The position numbers and the translations under genes were made by a program. A DNA stretch of 64,000 nt, from NCBI RefSeq assembly GCF_004569295.1, contig NZ_SPQC01000006.1, forward strand, positions 1 through 64,000, in the 5' to 3' direction. Under the pieces are notes generated by a model. It was not told the DNA's origin, made no database searches, and was given only the letters and a program-made list of their open reading frames with translations. Source of the stretch: Rothia nasimurium (GTDB taxonomy: Bacteria > Actinomycetota > Actinomycetes > Actinomycetales > Micrococcaceae). Shown here one piece after another: positions 48,376-58,451 of the stretch. How positions within the stretch are numbered: position 1 is the first letter of the stretch; the number at the start of each line of letters is the position of its first letter.

Positions 48376-48456
48376 GGTGTTCTCCTTAGGGTGGTTCCGC
48401 CCCTCTCTCGATAAGCGGGGCGGACGCCGTCGGTTGGGTCTGGCAGGGAAGGCCGG

Positions 48457-51400
48457 CTAGCGGCCGGTCAGGTTCCAGGCGTCTTCGCTGTCGGGGTCGT
48501 CCGCCTCGTCGTAGTAGTCAACGGCCTGCGGCACCCCGTCGTTCATGTGGGCTACGGGATCCCCTCCGTAGGGGTCGCTGTCTACAGGGGCCGGGGGCTC
48601 TTCACCCCGAATCTTAGCGAGGACGGCGGGCAGGTCATCGGGCTGGACCAGCACATCGCGAGCCTTCGAGCCTTCGGAGGGGCCAACGACTTCGCGGGAT
48701 TCGAGCAGGTCCATGAGGCGCCCTGCCTTAGCAAAGCCCACGCGCAGCTTGCGCTGCAGCATGGAGGTCGAACCGAACTGGGTGTTGACCACCAGTTCGG
48801 CTGCCCGCAGCAGATCGTCTAGGTCATCCCCGATGTCGTCGTCAATCTTCTTGGAGGGGGCAGCGGCGATCACGTCGTCGCGGTAGACCGCAGGGGCCTG
48901 CTTCTTCACGTGTTCCACGACCTCGTGAATCTCAGATTCGCCCACCCAGGCACCCTGCACACGCATGGGCTTCGACGCGCCCATGGGCAGGAAGAGGGCG
49001 TCACCCTGACCGATTAGTTTCTCGGCACCGGGCTGGTCGAGCACCACGCGGGAGTCAGTCACTGACGAGGTCGCAAAGGCCATGCGGGAGGGCACGTTGG
49101 CCTTAATCAGGCCGGTGACCACGTCAACGGACGGACGCTGGGTCGCCAGCACCAGGTGAATACCGGCGGCGCGGGCCAGCTGGGTGATACGGACGATGGA
49201 CTCTTCCACATCGCGCGGGGCAACCATCATCAGGTCGGCAAGCTCGTCCACGATCACCAGCAGGTAGGGGTAGGCCTTGATTTGGCGCTTGGAGCCGGGT
49301 TCCGGCTGAATCTTGCCAGCCTTGACGGCCTTGTTGAAGTCGTCCACGTGCTTGTAGCCGTAGTGGGCAAGGTCGTCGTAGCGGGCGTCCATCTCTCGCA
49401 CAACCCATTGCAGGGCCTCGGCGGCCTTCTTGGGGTTGGTAATGATGGGGGTAATCAGGTGAGGAATCCCCTCGTAGGCGGTGAGCTCCACGCGCTTGGG
49501 GTCAACCATAATCAGGCGCACCTGATCGGGGGTTGAGCGCATCAGGATCGAGGTAATCATGGAGTTCACGAACGAGGATTTACCGGCGCCGGTAGCACCT
49601 GCCACCAGCATGTGGGGCATCTTAGCAAGGTTAGCAATGACGAAGCCGCCCTCGACGTCCTTACCCACACCCATGACCATGGGGTGGTCGGTAGCGTGAG
49701 CCTTGGCGGAGCGCAGCACATCGCCTAGCACCACGATTTCGCGGTCGGTGTTGGGGATTTCGATACCGATAGCGCTCTTACCCGGGATGGGCGAAAGGAT
49801 GCGTACGTCGGCAGACGCCACAGCGTAGGCAATGTTCTTGGACAGGGCTGTGACGCGCTCCACCTTGGTGCCGGGGCCCAGCTCAATCTCATAGCGGGTG
49901 ACGGTGGGGCCGCGGGAGAAGCCGGTGACTTCGGCATCGACGTTGAACTGCTGGAGCACGTTGGTCAGGGCATCGACCACCTGCTCGTTGGCTTCGGAGC
50001 TTTCCTTGGCGGGCGGGCCGGCCTCGAGCATGGACTCGGTGGGCAGGGTGTAGGAGCCGGTCGAATACTCCACGACCAGCTCGCCACGGGGCTGTTCGGT
50101 TCGTTCTGCCACGGTGTTGTTTTGCAGGCGGGCGGACGCGCGTTCAGCGGCAGGGCGCTCTGCGGCAGGACGTGCCGCCGCGGTTGCACTAGCAGCACCG
50201 GCAGCAGCCGCGCCGGTCAGGGCAGCACCCAGTGAAGCGGCAGAAGCGCTCCCCTTGCCGGGGCGGGGCACAGCAGGAGCTGATGCGGGGGCGGGTGCCG
50301 ATGCAGAAGCAGCAGCCGGTCGGCTAACAGGCTGAGCCGCAACAATCTCGGGCTCAAAGTCGTCACGGTCTGCTTCTACCGGTTCAGGGCTATATCCGTG
50401 ATCCGCGGCAGCCTGACGGGCCTGGTCGAGGCGCTGGGCGGGGGCGTCCGAACGCTCCTGCTCGGCGTAGCTGGCCGCAAGCTCGTCCTCGCTCTCCCAC
50501 AGACCCTGGTCAAAGAGCTCGCCCTGTTTCTTGGCGGCCTTAGCCGCTGCTTTCTTCTCTTTACGGGTTTGTTTGCGGGGGGCCTCAACGTCGAAGGCTT
50601 CTACGGGGCGGGCCGCGTTCTGGGCAGCGCGGCGGGGAGCAGCAGGAACCTGCTCAACGCGGGCAGTTTCGGGTTCGGCATCGTAGCCACCCTCAATAAC
50701 AGCAGTCTGGTAGGCCTCGTCTGCCTCGTAGCGGTCAAGCCTCCGGTCCTTCTCTTCGCAAGGTCCAAAGCCCAGCCAGCTCAGCAGGCCGCCGCGGCGG
50801 CGGGGAGCTGGGGCGGGGGCGTCCTCGTAGAGATAGGAGCGGTCGTGCTCGCCGTCCAGCACGCGGGTTTCGGTATCGTCCTGGGTGCGGGAGACGCGGG
50901 AAGGACGTCCGGCGTCGGCAACAGAGCCGTGGGGCTTTTCGCCCAGCAGCAGGCCGAAAATATGCACGACCTTGGGCCAGATTTGGCGCAGGGGCGTATC
51001 GGTTGCCACCAGCAAACCGGCAAGGAAGACCAGGGCAATCACAAGCCATTCGAGCACATTCACGCCGCCCACGATACGGCTTGCAGGGGTACCGATCAGG
51101 ACGCCCACGGTACCGCCACCGCCCCAGAATTCATCAAAGCTCGATGAGAATGAGGGGTAGCCGGCGACCTTGGCGCCCATCATGGAAGCCGAAACCATCA
51201 TGATGGTAAAACCGATGGCGATACGGTTGTTGGCGCGTACCTCCAGCGGGTGGCGGAAGATTCTGATAGCGAAAATCAGGCAGAGAATGGGAATCAGCAG
51301 GGAGCCCTGACCGAAGAGGCCGCCCACGGCGATATGCCACAGGTGCAGCGGCCACTCGTACCAGGCAAGGTTAGCGGGGTCAGCTCGCCAGCCCCACCAC

Positions 51401-51702
51401 TCCACGCCCGCGGTGAGCAGGCCAATAGCCAGCACCAGCAAGGCACCGCCGTCACGGCGTTCGTGCAGTTCGATATCGGTGCGGAGCTCGCCCATACGGC
51501 GCACGGCACCGCCCACGGTAAAGGCTAGAGACTGCCAGGCTCCCACCAGGGCACGCACAAAGGCGTTGCTCTCCTGAGGGGGCGCTGACGTGGTCTTACG
51601 GCTTCGACCTTGAGCGGAGGTTGAGCGACGTGAGGACGTCTTGGAGCGGCTCCCTGTAGAGCGGGGAGCTGATTTACTCGATGCAGACTTTCGCGGAGCC
51701 AT
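48457..51702 (-). CDS. ftsK: DNA translocase FtsK
   Basis: Septum-bound motor that clears chromosome ends and activates dimer resolution. About 1081 residues: basic N-terminal tail, four membrane segments (about 88-108, 123-150, 162-185, 218-236), a long low-complexity linker (about 260-545), motor domain with Walker [10 protein letters not shown] (702-710), and a C-terminal winged-helix gamma domain. The ATG at 51702 is preceded by GGGAAG. All functional parts appear intact. Confidence 0.96.
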   Translation of the reverse strand: MAPRKSASSKSAPRSTGSRSKTSSRRSTSAQGRSRKTTSAPPQESNAFVRALVGAWQSLAFTVGGAVRRMGELRTDIELHERRDGGALLVLAIGLLTAGVEWWGWRADPANLAWYEWPLHLWHIAVGGLFGQGSLLIPILCLIFAIRIFRHPLEVRANNRIAIGFTIMMVSASMMGAKVAGYPSFSSSFDEFWGGGGTVGVLIGTPASRIVGGVNVLEWLVIALVFLAGLLVATDTPLRQIWPKVVHIFGLLLGEKPHGSVADAGRPSRVSRTQDDTETRVLDGEHDRSYLYEDAPAPAPRRRGGLLSWLGFGPCEEKDRRLDRYEADEAYQTAVIEGGYDAEPETARVEQVPAAPRRAAQNAARPVEAFDVEAPRKQTRKEKKAAAKAAKKQGELFDQGLWESEDELAASYAEQERSDAPAQRLDQARQAAADHGYSPEPVEADRDDFEPEIVAAQPVSRPAAASASAPAPASAPAVPRPGKGSASAASLGAALTGAAAAGAASATAAARPAAERPAAERASARLQNNTVAERTEQPRGELVVEYSTGSYTLPTESMLEAGPPAKESSEANEQVVDALTNVLQQFNVDAEVTGFSRGPTVTRYEIELGPGTKVERVTALSKNIAYAVASADVRILSPIPGKSAIGIEIPNTDREIVVLGDVLRSAKAHATDHPMVMGVGKDVEGGFVIANLAKMPHMLVAGATGAGKSSFVNSMITSILMRSTPDQVRLIMVDPKRVELTAYEGIPHLITPIITNPKKAAEALQWVVREMDARYDDLAHYGYKHVDDFNKAVKAGKIQPEPGSKRQIKAYPYLLVIVDELADLMMVAPRDVEESIVRITQLARAAGIHLVLATQRPSVDVVTGLIKANVPSRMAFATSSVTDSRVVLDQPGAEKLIGQGDALFLPMGASKPMRVQGAWVGESEIHEVVEHVKKQAPAVYRDDVIAAAPSKKIDDDIGDDLDDLLRAAELVVNTQFGSTSMLQRKLRVGFAKAGRLMDLLESREVVGPSEGSKARDVLVQPDDLPAVLAKIRGEEPPAPVDSDPYGGDPVAHMNDGVPQAVDYYDEADDPDSEDAWNLTGR

Positions 51703-51744
51703 TCTTCCCAATACTGGTTGACGTTGGTATGCGTTTAAATAGCT

Positions 51745-51776
51745 TACCCGGCAGCAGGTAAAACTGCCGCCGGGTA
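51745..51776 (-). terminator. Terminator after rnj
   Basis: Arms TACCCGGCAGCAG and CTGCCGCCGGGTA pair with one mismatch around GTAAAA. On the minus strand the stem is followed by AGCTATTTAAAC, a weak T stretch. Separates rnj from ftsK. Confidence 0.6.
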
Positions 51777-51789
51777 TGCGCAGAGGTTG

Positions 51790-53505
51790 CTAGTTGCCTT
51801 CAGCCTCAGGGGTGTGGGTCTCGATGACCACGGGCACGATCATGGGCTTGCGGCGCAGGCGGCGGGCCACCCAGGCACCCATGGTGCGGCGGACGATCTG
51901 CTGCAGCTGGTGGGTGGTGTGCACCTTTTCGGGGGCCCGGTGCAGGGCGTCCTCGAGGGCTGCGGTGATCTTGGGGGTGATGTCGTCGAAGACGGAGTCG
52001 TCTTCGGCGATGCCGCGGGCGTGGATATCGGGGCCGGTGACCACGCGCTTGGTGGCGCGGTCGACCACGGTCACGATGGAAACGAAGCCTTCTTCGCCCA
52101 GAACGCGGCGATCCTTGAGGTCGTCCTCGGTCACGTGGCCCACGGACTTACCATCGACGTAGACGTATTCGCAGGGTACCTGGCCGACGATATCGGCGCG
52201 GCCATCGCGCAGGTCTACCACGGTACCGGAGTCACAGATCAGCACACGGTCGCTCTTGATACCGGTTTCGATAGCGAGCTTGCCGGAGGCCAGCAGGTGA
52301 CGGACTTCGCCGTGTACGGGCATGACGTTCTTGGGCTGCAGGATGTTGTAGCAGTAGAGCAGCTCGCCGGCGGCGGCGTGGCCGGAGACGTGAACCTTGG
52401 CGTTACCCTTGTGTACCACGTTGGCACCCAGCTTCATCAGGCCGTTAATCACGCGGTAGACGGAGGTTTCGTTACCGGGAATCAGGGATGAGGCGAGGAT
52501 GATGGTATCGCCCTTTTCGACCTGAATCTTGTGGTCGCCGTTAGCCATACGGGAGAGGGCAGCCATGGGCTCACCCTGGGAACCGGTGCACATCATCACG
52601 ATTTGCTCGGGGCGGTAGTCGTCGACCTTCTTGAGGTCGACCAGAATACCTTCGGGTACGTTTAGGTAGCCCAGCTTCTCGGCGATGGTCATGTTGCGCA
52701 CCATGGAGCGGCCTACCAACACGACCTTGCGGCCGCGCTCGGCGGCGGCGTCGAGCACCTGCTGCACGCGGTGGACGTGGGATGAAAAGGAGGCAACGAT
52801 AACGCGGCGCTTGGCGTCACGCATGACGTTAGAGATAACCGGGCCGATGTTCTTTTCGGTCGGGGTGAAGCCGGGAACCTCAGCGTTGGTTGAGTCGGGC
52901 AGGAAGAGGTCAATACCTTCTTCACCCAGGCGGGAGAAGTGGCGTAGGTCGGTGATGCGGCCGTCGAGGGGCAGCTGGTCCATCTTGAAGTCGCCGGTGT
53001 GCAGGCACTTACCCGCCTTGGTGCGGATGAAGACTGCCAGGGCATCGGGAATGGAGTGGTTAACGGCTACGAATTCGCATTCGAAGGGGCCGAAACGCTC
53101 AACCTGGCCTTCAACGACGTCCATGGTGTAGGGCTTGATGCGGTGTTCCTGCAGCTTTGCCTCGACCAGGGCCAGGGTTAGCTGGGAGCCAACCAGGGGG
53201 ATGTCGGGGCGCAGACGCAGCAGGTAGGGTACAGCGCCGATGTGGTCTTCGTGGCCGTGGGTCAGCACGATGGCCACGATGTCCTGCAGACGGTCCTTGA
53301 TGTAGTTGAGGTCGGGCAGAATGAGGTCAACGCCGGGCTGGGACTCTTCGGGGAAGAGCACGCCACAGTCGACAACGAGCAGTTTGCCGTTGATCTCGTA
53401 GACGGTCATGTTACGGCCGACTTCGCCCAGGCCGCCCAGGGGCACAACGCGCAGGGTGTCTTTTTTCAGTTTGGGAGGTAGGTGCGGACTTTCAACTGTT
53501 TGCAT
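51790..53505 (-). CDS. rnj: Ribonuclease J
   Basis: Metallo-beta-lactamase/beta-CASP ribonuclease with both endo- and 5' exonuclease activity, for RNA decay and rRNA trimming. 571 residues. The HGHEDH metal motif is at 83-88; the beta-CASP region and C-terminal domain follow. The ATG at 53505 starts at the family position. The upstream in-frame stretch is part of the leader. Confidence 0.94.
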   Translation of the reverse strand: MQTVESPHLPPKLKKDTLRVVPLGGLGEVGRNMTVYEINGKLLVVDCGVLFPEESQPGVDLILPDLNYIKDRLQDIVAIVLTHGHEDHIGAVPYLLRLRPDIPLVGSQLTLALVEAKLQEHRIKPYTMDVVEGQVERFGPFECEFVAVNHSIPDALAVFIRTKAGKCLHTGDFKMDQLPLDGRITDLRHFSRLGEEGIDLFLPDSTNAEVPGFTPTEKNIGPVISNVMRDAKRRVIVASFSSHVHRVQQVLDAAAERGRKVVLVGRSMVRNMTIAEKLGYLNVPEGILVDLKKVDDYRPEQIVMMCTGSQGEPMAALSRMANGDHKIQVEKGDTIILASSLIPGNETSVYRVINGLMKLGANVVHKGNAKVHVSGHAAAGELLYCYNILQPKNVMPVHGEVRHLLASGKLAIETGIKSDRVLICDSGTVVDLRDGRADIVGQVPCEYVYVDGKSVGHVTEDDLKDRRVLGEEGFVSIVTVVDRATKRVVTGPDIHARGIAEDDSVFDDITPKITAALEDALHRAPEKVHTTHQLQQIVRRTMGAWVARRLRRKPMIVPVVIETHTPEAEGN

Positions 53506-53548
53506 AGTTTCTCTTTCGTTCGTTTTTCTTTTTCTGAATACGGGCAAA

Positions 53549-53588
53549 GCGGGCCACCCAAAATCGCCGTGATTTTGGGTGGGCCCGC
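53549..53588 (-). terminator. Terminator between dapA and rnj
   Basis: GCGGGC, one bulge and CACCCAAAATC pair with GATTTTGGGTG and GCCCGC around GCCGT. TTTGCCCG follows on the minus strand. Confidence 0.8.
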
Positions 53589-53608
53589 CGGGTACCCGCA
53601 GTACGTTT

Positions 53609-54541
53609 TTACTTGACCAGGGTTGAGGCGATGATGGAGCCTTCGAGGTCGGAGCGCATGAGGGCGGCTTCTTCGTCGGTAGCGAGCACGTGCGGCAGGC
53701 GCACGGTGGCTGAGTCGAGGATGCCCTGCCAGGTAAGAATCTGCTTGGCGGCGACGCAGCCGGGTACGCGGCTCATAGCGGCGCGGACGACGGGGGCCAG
53801 GTCGAGGTGCAGTTTCTGGGCGGTTGCCAGGTCACCGGCAACGGTTGCGTCGATGAGCTGGCGGAAGTGTTCGGGGGCTACGTGGGAGGTGACGCCTACA
53901 AGACCGACTGCGCCCATGGCGAGCCAGGGCAGGGTGAGGCCGTCATCGCCTGAGTAGTAGTCGAGGTCGGTGGTTTCCATGACCTCGGTGGCGGCGGTGA
54001 AGTCTGCTTTGGCGTCCTTGACTGCCACGATGTTCTCGTGGTCTGCCAGGGCGCGGTAGACGGCGGGGGTGATGGGGATGCCTGCGCGACCGGGGATGTC
54101 GTAGATCATGACGGGGGTCTTGACGGCGTCAGCTACGGTGCGGAAGTGGGCTTCCAGGCCGGTCTGGGTGGGCTTGTTGTAGTAGGGAGTGACCACGAGC
54201 AGGCCGTCTACACCTACTGCTTCGGCGCGGGAGGCCAGGTGCAGGGTGTGGGCGGTGTCGTTGGAGCCAACGCCAGCTACGATTTTTGCGCGGCCGCCGA
54301 CAGTCTCTTTGACGATGCGGAAGACGTTTTCGTTTTCCTCATCGGTCATGGTGGAGTATTCGCCGGTGGTGCCGCAGACGATGAGACCGTCGTGGCCTCG
54401 GTCCACCAGGTTGGTCGCGAGCGCTGCGGTTGCTTGTTCGTCCACTTCGCCGTTGGCGGCGAAGGGGGTGACCATGGCGGTGAGCAGGCGCCCGAAGACG
54501 GGTTCTGCTGCGGTTGAGGTGTTCTGTGCGGTCTCAGACAT
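53609..54541 (-). CDS. dapA: 4-hydroxy-tetrahydrodipicolinate synthase
   Basis: Condenses pyruvate and aspartate semialdehyde, first step of the diaminopimelate branch. 310 residues. GTTGEY at 57-62, Tyr147 in YDIPGR and the Schiff-base Lys175 in VAVKDAKAD are present. Downstream of the TPR-like membrane gene and dapB. Confidence 0.95.
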   Translation of the reverse strand: MSETAQNTSTAAEPVFGRLLTAMVTPFAANGEVDEQATAALATNLVDRGHDGLIVCGTTGEYSTMTDEENENVFRIVKETVGGRAKIVAGVGSNDTAHTLHLASRAEAVGVDGLLVVTPYYNKPTQTGLEAHFRTVADAVKTPVMIYDIPGRAGIPITPAVYRALADHENIVAVKDAKADFTAATEVMETTDLDYYSGDDGLTLPWLAMGAVGLVGVTSHVAPEHFRQLIDATVAGDLATAQKLHLDLAPVVRAAMSRVPGCVAAKQILTWQGILDSATVRLPHVLATDEEAALMRSDLEGSIIASTLVK

Positions 54542-54634
54542 ATCTACTACGTTACCTTATCTGGCTGGGTGGGGTGAGGTGAGTTTGCTTAAAGCTAGGT
54601 GGCTGGGCGGGGCGGGGACGTCTGCGGGCAGCTT

Positions 54635-55240
54635 CTAGACGGAGAGTTGGGCCGGGGTTTTGCCGCGGTAAAGAGCGATGGCGGTGCGCATGGCTTTGCG
54701 GGCGCGTTTTCGGTCGCCGGAGGCGTCGTAGGCCAGGGAGAGGTGGAACCAGTTTTTCCAGTTGGCCGGTTCGGTCTCGGTTGCTGCTGCAACCCGAGTG
54801 AACTGGGCGTCGGCGGCGGTGCGGTCGATGCGGCCGGATTCTGTGCAGGGCAGGGTGTCTTCGGACAGTTCCCCGGTTGCAGCAAGTTCTTGGCCAAGTG
54901 CCTGGGTGCGGGAGCCGAAGATAATTTCGCGAACCATGGCCCAGGCTCCTAGGACGGGCAGCACGATGAGAGCTCCGCCTAAGAGGGCGCCCAGGGTTCC
55001 GGCGTTCTGCAGGAAAATGAAGCCCCTCTGAACGGTCAGTACCAGGTAGAGGCTCAGGGCTACCGTAACGAGGGCGGCGAAGGCACGCCCCCGCCCACCG
55101 GCGTCCACCGCGATAAACACCGCACAGAAAACACCGACCGCGAGCAAGAAGAGGCGGGTTCCTAGCGGCAGGGGCAGGATGAGCACGGTGAGGACGGCCA
55201 GGGTGATTGCCCCGGCGGTGAAGGCGCGCAGCGAGGTCAC
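54635..55240 (-). CDS. Membrane protein with TPR-like tail
   Basis: A 201-residue protein: four membrane segments in the first 105 residues, then a soluble tail whose last 60 residues (ANWKNWFHLSLAYDASGDRKRARK) look like one tetratricopeptide-type helix pair. It starts with GTG three bases after the dapB stop and precedes dapA, so it is a conserved member of the dapB-dapA unit. Function unknown. Confidence 0.72.
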   Translation of the reverse strand: MTSLRAFTAGAITLAVLTVLILPLPLGTRLFLLAVGVFCAVFIAVDAGGRGRAFAALVTVALSLYLVLTVQRGFIFLQNAGTLGALLGGALIVLPVLGAWAMVREIIFGSRTQALGQELAATGELSEDTLPCTESGRIDRTAADAQFTRVAAATETEPANWKNWFHLSLAYDASGDRKRARKAMRTAIALYRGKTPAQLSV

Positions 55241-55243
55241 GGG

Positions 55244-55999
55244 CTAGTCCAGGTTGAGGTAGCGGTCAAGGCCTACGGTGAGGCCGGGGTGCTGTTCGAC
55301 CTGGCGGACGCCGAGCAGGAGGCCGGGCATGAAGCTGGTGCGGTCAAAGGAGTCGTGGCGGATGACCAGCTGCTGACCGGCATCGCCCAGCAGGATTTCC
55401 TGGTGGGCGGTCAGGCCGCGCAGGCGGACGGCGTGCACGTTAACGCCGGCGACCTTGGCGCCGCGGGAGCCACCTTCGTCGGTTTCGGTAGCATCGGGTG
55501 AGGCGGGCACACCGGCTTCGGCGCGGGCTGCTGCAATTTTGTGGGCGGTGTGGACGGCGGTACCCGAGGGGGCGTCCACCTTGTTGGGGTGGTGCATCTC
55601 GATCACTTCGACTGACTCGAAGAACTTAGCTGCCTTAGCTGCAAACTCGGTGGCCAGGATAGAACCGATGGCGAAGTTGGGGGCAATCAGCACACCCACC
55701 CGAGGGTGCTCGGCGAGCAGGGCTTCAAGGGAGGCCAGGCGCTCTTCATTCCAGCCGGTGGTGCCGACCACCGCGTGGATGCCGTGCTCAACGGCGAAGC
55801 GTACGTTCGCTTCGGTGGCGGAGGGAACGGTCAGGTCGATCATGACGTCGGCGCCGTATTCAACGAGCAGGTCCAGGGAGTCCCCGTTGCCCAGGGCGGC
55901 TACCAGATCCATATCTTCTGCGGTGTTAACCGCTTTCACTGCCTCTGACCCCATACGACCGGCAGCGCCTACAACAGCGACCTTCCAAATCTTGCTCAT
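55244..55999 (-). CDS. dapB: 4-hydroxy-tetrahydrodipicolinate reductase
   Basis: NAD(P)H-dependent reductase, second step of the diaminopimelate branch. 251 residues. The nucleotide loop GAAGRMG is at 11-17 and the active-site stretch EMHHPNKVDAPSGT at 134-147. All key residues are present. The M16 peptidase usually lies directly upstream in relatives; here an acyltransferase and a putative nuclease gene intervene. Confidence 0.95.
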   Translation of the reverse strand: MSKIWKVAVVGAAGRMGSEAVKAVNTAEDMDLVAALGNGDSLDLLVEYGADVMIDLTVPSATEANVRFAVEHGIHAVVGTTGWNEERLASLEALLAEHPRVGVLIAPNFAIGSILATEFAAKAAKFFESVEVIEMHHPNKVDAPSGTAVHTAHKIAAARAEAGVPASPDATETDEGGSRGAKVAGVNVHAVRLRGLTAHQEILLGDAGQQLVIRHDSFDRTSFMPGLLLGVRQVEQHPGLTVGLDRYLNLD

Positions 56000-56336
56000 G
56001 CCTCTATATATCCCTTAGATAGTCGTTAGCTTGGGTGCCGGGCGGCACCTGGCGGTACTCGCTCACACGCACAGCACCGGCTGGCGCAGGTATCGCATCA
56101 ACAAGCCACATCACACTACTCTAGCGAACGGGGTAGCCCCACTGCACGCCCTGCCGCACCCAAGCGTCCTTTCACCTGTGCTAATACCCGAAAGTAGGCG
56201 GGGGTATTTCAGCATCCGAAACCGGTTTCGGCCCGCTGAGTGCTAAAAGACCCGGCGGGTTCGACACAAGAAAACCCGCCCAGCTCTTACACTAGAAAGG
56301 TGCGTCTGCACCCCAGCTCACCGACCCAAGGGAACT
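56000..56336. other. Intergenic region between dapB and the acyltransferase
   Basis: No gene seen. It holds a hairpin GGTGCC-GGGC-GGCACC near 56034-56049, a perfect 16-bp palindrome at 56216-56231 (CCGAAACCGGTTTCGG), a hairpin GGCGGGTT/AACCCGCC (about 56254-56280) and a TACACT -10 box at 56287-56292 that should drive the acyltransferase. Confidence 0.6.
56216..56231. promoter_or_regulatory. 16-bp perfect palindrome, LacI-type operator candidate
   Basis: CCGAAACCGGTTTCGG has the central CG and the GAAAC/GTTTC arms of LacI/PurR-type operators. It lies 55 bases upstream of the acyltransferase -10 box. The regulator is not in the window. Confidence 0.5.
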
Positions 56337-58289
56337 ATGAAAGACGATCACGTTTTTTACTCTGCCGTGCACCCCCACGAGGGGCAGCGACGCTTTGTCC
56401 TGCGCGGTCTCGACGGCGTACGTGCTATCGCGGTGCTGCTGGTGCTGGTGTACCACTTTTGGCCCCAGTACCTGCCCGGGGGCATGATTGGCGTTGATAT
56501 TTTCTTCGTTATCTCGGGTTATCTGATTACTGCCCTGTTACTGCGCGAGGGTGCCTACACCGGCAAGATGGATATCGTTTCTTTCTGGGTGCGGCGTCTG
56601 CGCCGTCTGGTGCCGGCTTTTGCCCTGCTGACCCTGGTGGTAGGTTCTTTGGCCCTGCTGGTAGGCGGTGATGCCCAGGTCGGTCTGGGCCGCCAGATTC
56701 TCGGCGCTTTTACCTATTCGTCGAACTGGCTGCTGATTTGGGCCGGTAACGACTATTTCACCCAGACCTCTCCTGAGCTCATGACCAATTTCTGGTCGCT
56801 GGCGGTTGAAGAACAGTTCTACCTGTTCTGGCCTGTCGTGATGGTCTTTGTCTTTATGTTTACCGCTAAGTGGTGGCAGCGGGCTCTTGTCCCTGGAGTT
56901 TTGGGTGCCCTGTCGCTGCTGACTGCGGTCGTGCTGGGGCTACTGGGTGCTTCCACCACCCGCCTCTACTACGGAACCGATACCCACCTCTACGGCCTGA
57001 TGCTGGGCGTCCTGCTGGCCATGATGATTCCCTGGTCCATGTACCCGCCTGTTGATGACCGTCTCTACCCCCTGGTCGGCTACGGCAACGGTATCTGGGG
57101 CTGGATGCGCCAGCTGGTCGGCTGGGTGAGCTTGGCTGCCGTCATTCCCTTTGCACTCACCCTTTCAGACCACAGCTCCTGGCTCATGCCCTGGGGCCTG
57201 CTGGTGGGTTCTCTTTTGGGTATGGGCATTATTCAGGCCCTGCTTCCGGACGTCCGCGGCGGCACATCCGAGCTCTTTCGGGGCTTGCTGTCCCTAGCTC
57301 CCCTGCGCTGGATCGGCCAGCGCTCCTACGGCATATACCTCTGGCACTGGCCGCTGATGGTGCTGGCCCACTACACCTTTGGCGCGGCACGCTCCCCCTG
57401 GGTGAACGTCGGCGTGCTGTTCTTAACCCTGATTGTTGCGGGTCTGTCCTACATGTATGTGGAGCAACCCGTGCGTCAGCTGGGCTTCCGAGGGACGCTT
57501 TCAGCCTGGTTCTCAGCCATGGTAGCACCGGCAGGCCGGGCCCTGCCGGTGGGCGTAGCCGTCCTTGCCGGTGTAACCCTAATTGCCACCGTTTTTGCGG
57601 TGCGTACCGCACCTGCCATGACCCAGGCTGAAGCTGTGGTAGCGGCCGGTGCCAACTACATGCAGGCGTCCGCACCGGCGCCCCAGCCGACCACTGCCTC
57701 AGCTGCTCCCAGCTCTTCTGCCAGCCATAGCGCCTCGGCTGCACCGACGGAAAGCGCCAGCCCCTCCCCTACCACCGCACCGTCTGCCGCTGTTGATGGT
57801 TCCCAGGTGACGGTTGTGGGTGACTCGGTCACGCTGGCCTCCTCGATTGCCCTGGGTGAGGCCATGCCCCAGGCCCTGGTCAATGCAGAAGTTTCCCGCA
57901 CCAGCGCAGCTGCCCTGCCCGTTGTGGAGCAGCTAATAGATTCGGGGCAGATGCGTGAGGTACTTGTACTATCGGTAACCGCCAACTCTACTTTCACCGT
58001 TGCCCAGCTAGAACAGCTCAAGGCCTCGGTGTCACCCAACGGGGAGCGCAAGATTGTGCTGGTCACCGGCGTTGGCCCGGCAAACCTGACCTGGATTGAG
58101 CCCTCTAACCAGGTAATTCGCGAGTTCGCAGCGCAGAACCCCGATACGGTCTTTATTGCCGACTGGCAGGCAGCAGCCAAGGGCCACCCCGAGTACCTGG
58201 TCTCCGACGGCGTGCACCCGCAAAACGAGGGCCTGACCATCTACGCCCAGACCGTCAAGGACGCGGTGGCAAAGGCACTGGCGGGATAA
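56337..58289 (+). CDS. Membrane O-acyltransferase fused to an SGNH domain
   Basis: A 650-residue enzyme of the OafA type. The first 420 residues form an acyltransferase-3 domain with about ten membrane segments; the invariant histidine is His40 in VYHFWP. A Ser/Ala/Pro-rich linker (about 440-485) follows, then an extracellular SGNH hydrolase-like domain with GDSV at 495-498 and DGVH at 624-627. Such proteins acetylate peptidoglycan or surface polysaccharides. The linker is encoded by repetitive DNA. It is divergent from dapB. Confidence 0.9.
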   Translation: MKDDHVFYSAVHPHEGQRRFVLRGLDGVRAIAVLLVLVYHFWPQYLPGGMIGVDIFFVISGYLITALLLREGAYTGKMDIVSFWVRRLRRLVPAFALLTLVVGSLALLVGGDAQVGLGRQILGAFTYSSNWLLIWAGNDYFTQTSPELMTNFWSLAVEEQFYLFWPVVMVFVFMFTAKWWQRALVPGVLGALSLLTAVVLGLLGASTTRLYYGTDTHLYGLMLGVLLAMMIPWSMYPPVDDRLYPLVGYGNGIWGWMRQLVGWVSLAAVIPFALTLSDHSSWLMPWGLLVGSLLGMGIIQALLPDVRGGTSELFRGLLSLAPLRWIGQRSYGIYLWHWPLMVLAHYTFGAARSPWVNVGVLFLTLIVAGLSYMYVEQPVRQLGFRGTLSAWFSAMVAPAGRALPVGVAVLAGVTLIATVFAVRTAPAMTQAEAVVAAGANYMQASAPAPQPTTASAAPSSSASHSASAAPTESASPSPTTAPSAAVDGSQVTVVGDSVTLASSIALGEAMPQALVNAEVSRTSAAALPVVEQLIDSGQMREVLVLSVTANSTFTVAQLEQLKASVSPNGERKIVLVTGVGPANLTWIEPSNQVIREFAAQNPDTVFIADWQAAAKGHPEYLVSDGVHPQNEGLTIYAQTVKDAVAKALAG

Positions 58290-58391
58290 GGTCGCCGCGA
58301 GGCCGGACTGTCACATCTGTACCGTGTCACGGGCTGCCCCGGCTCCCGGCGTCCTTCCCGCGCTTGCCCGCTTTTCCCCTTCCCCCCCCAT

Positions 58392-58447
58392 TTTGTACCA
58401 CCTGCTGCCCAGTTTTACCCCCCAAAGTGGGCAGGGCGCGGTACAAA
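58392..58447. repeat. 56-bp nested inverted repeat, copy 1
   Basis: Outer arms TTTGTACC/GGTACAAA, 5-7 base spacers, inner arms CTGCCCA/TGGGCAG, 16-base centre. Identical in length and about 91 percent identical (5 differences) to the copy at 59573-59628. It lies between the acyltransferase and the end of the AbiEi/DUF559 gene. Confidence 0.9.
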
Positions 58448-58451
58448 GTAG

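Noticed and set aside
58290-58391. Short C-rich tract before copy 1 of the 56-bp repeat as part of a longer direct repeat
   Set aside because: The matching stretch before copy 2 is only loosely similar; the clear repeat is limited to the 56 bp.
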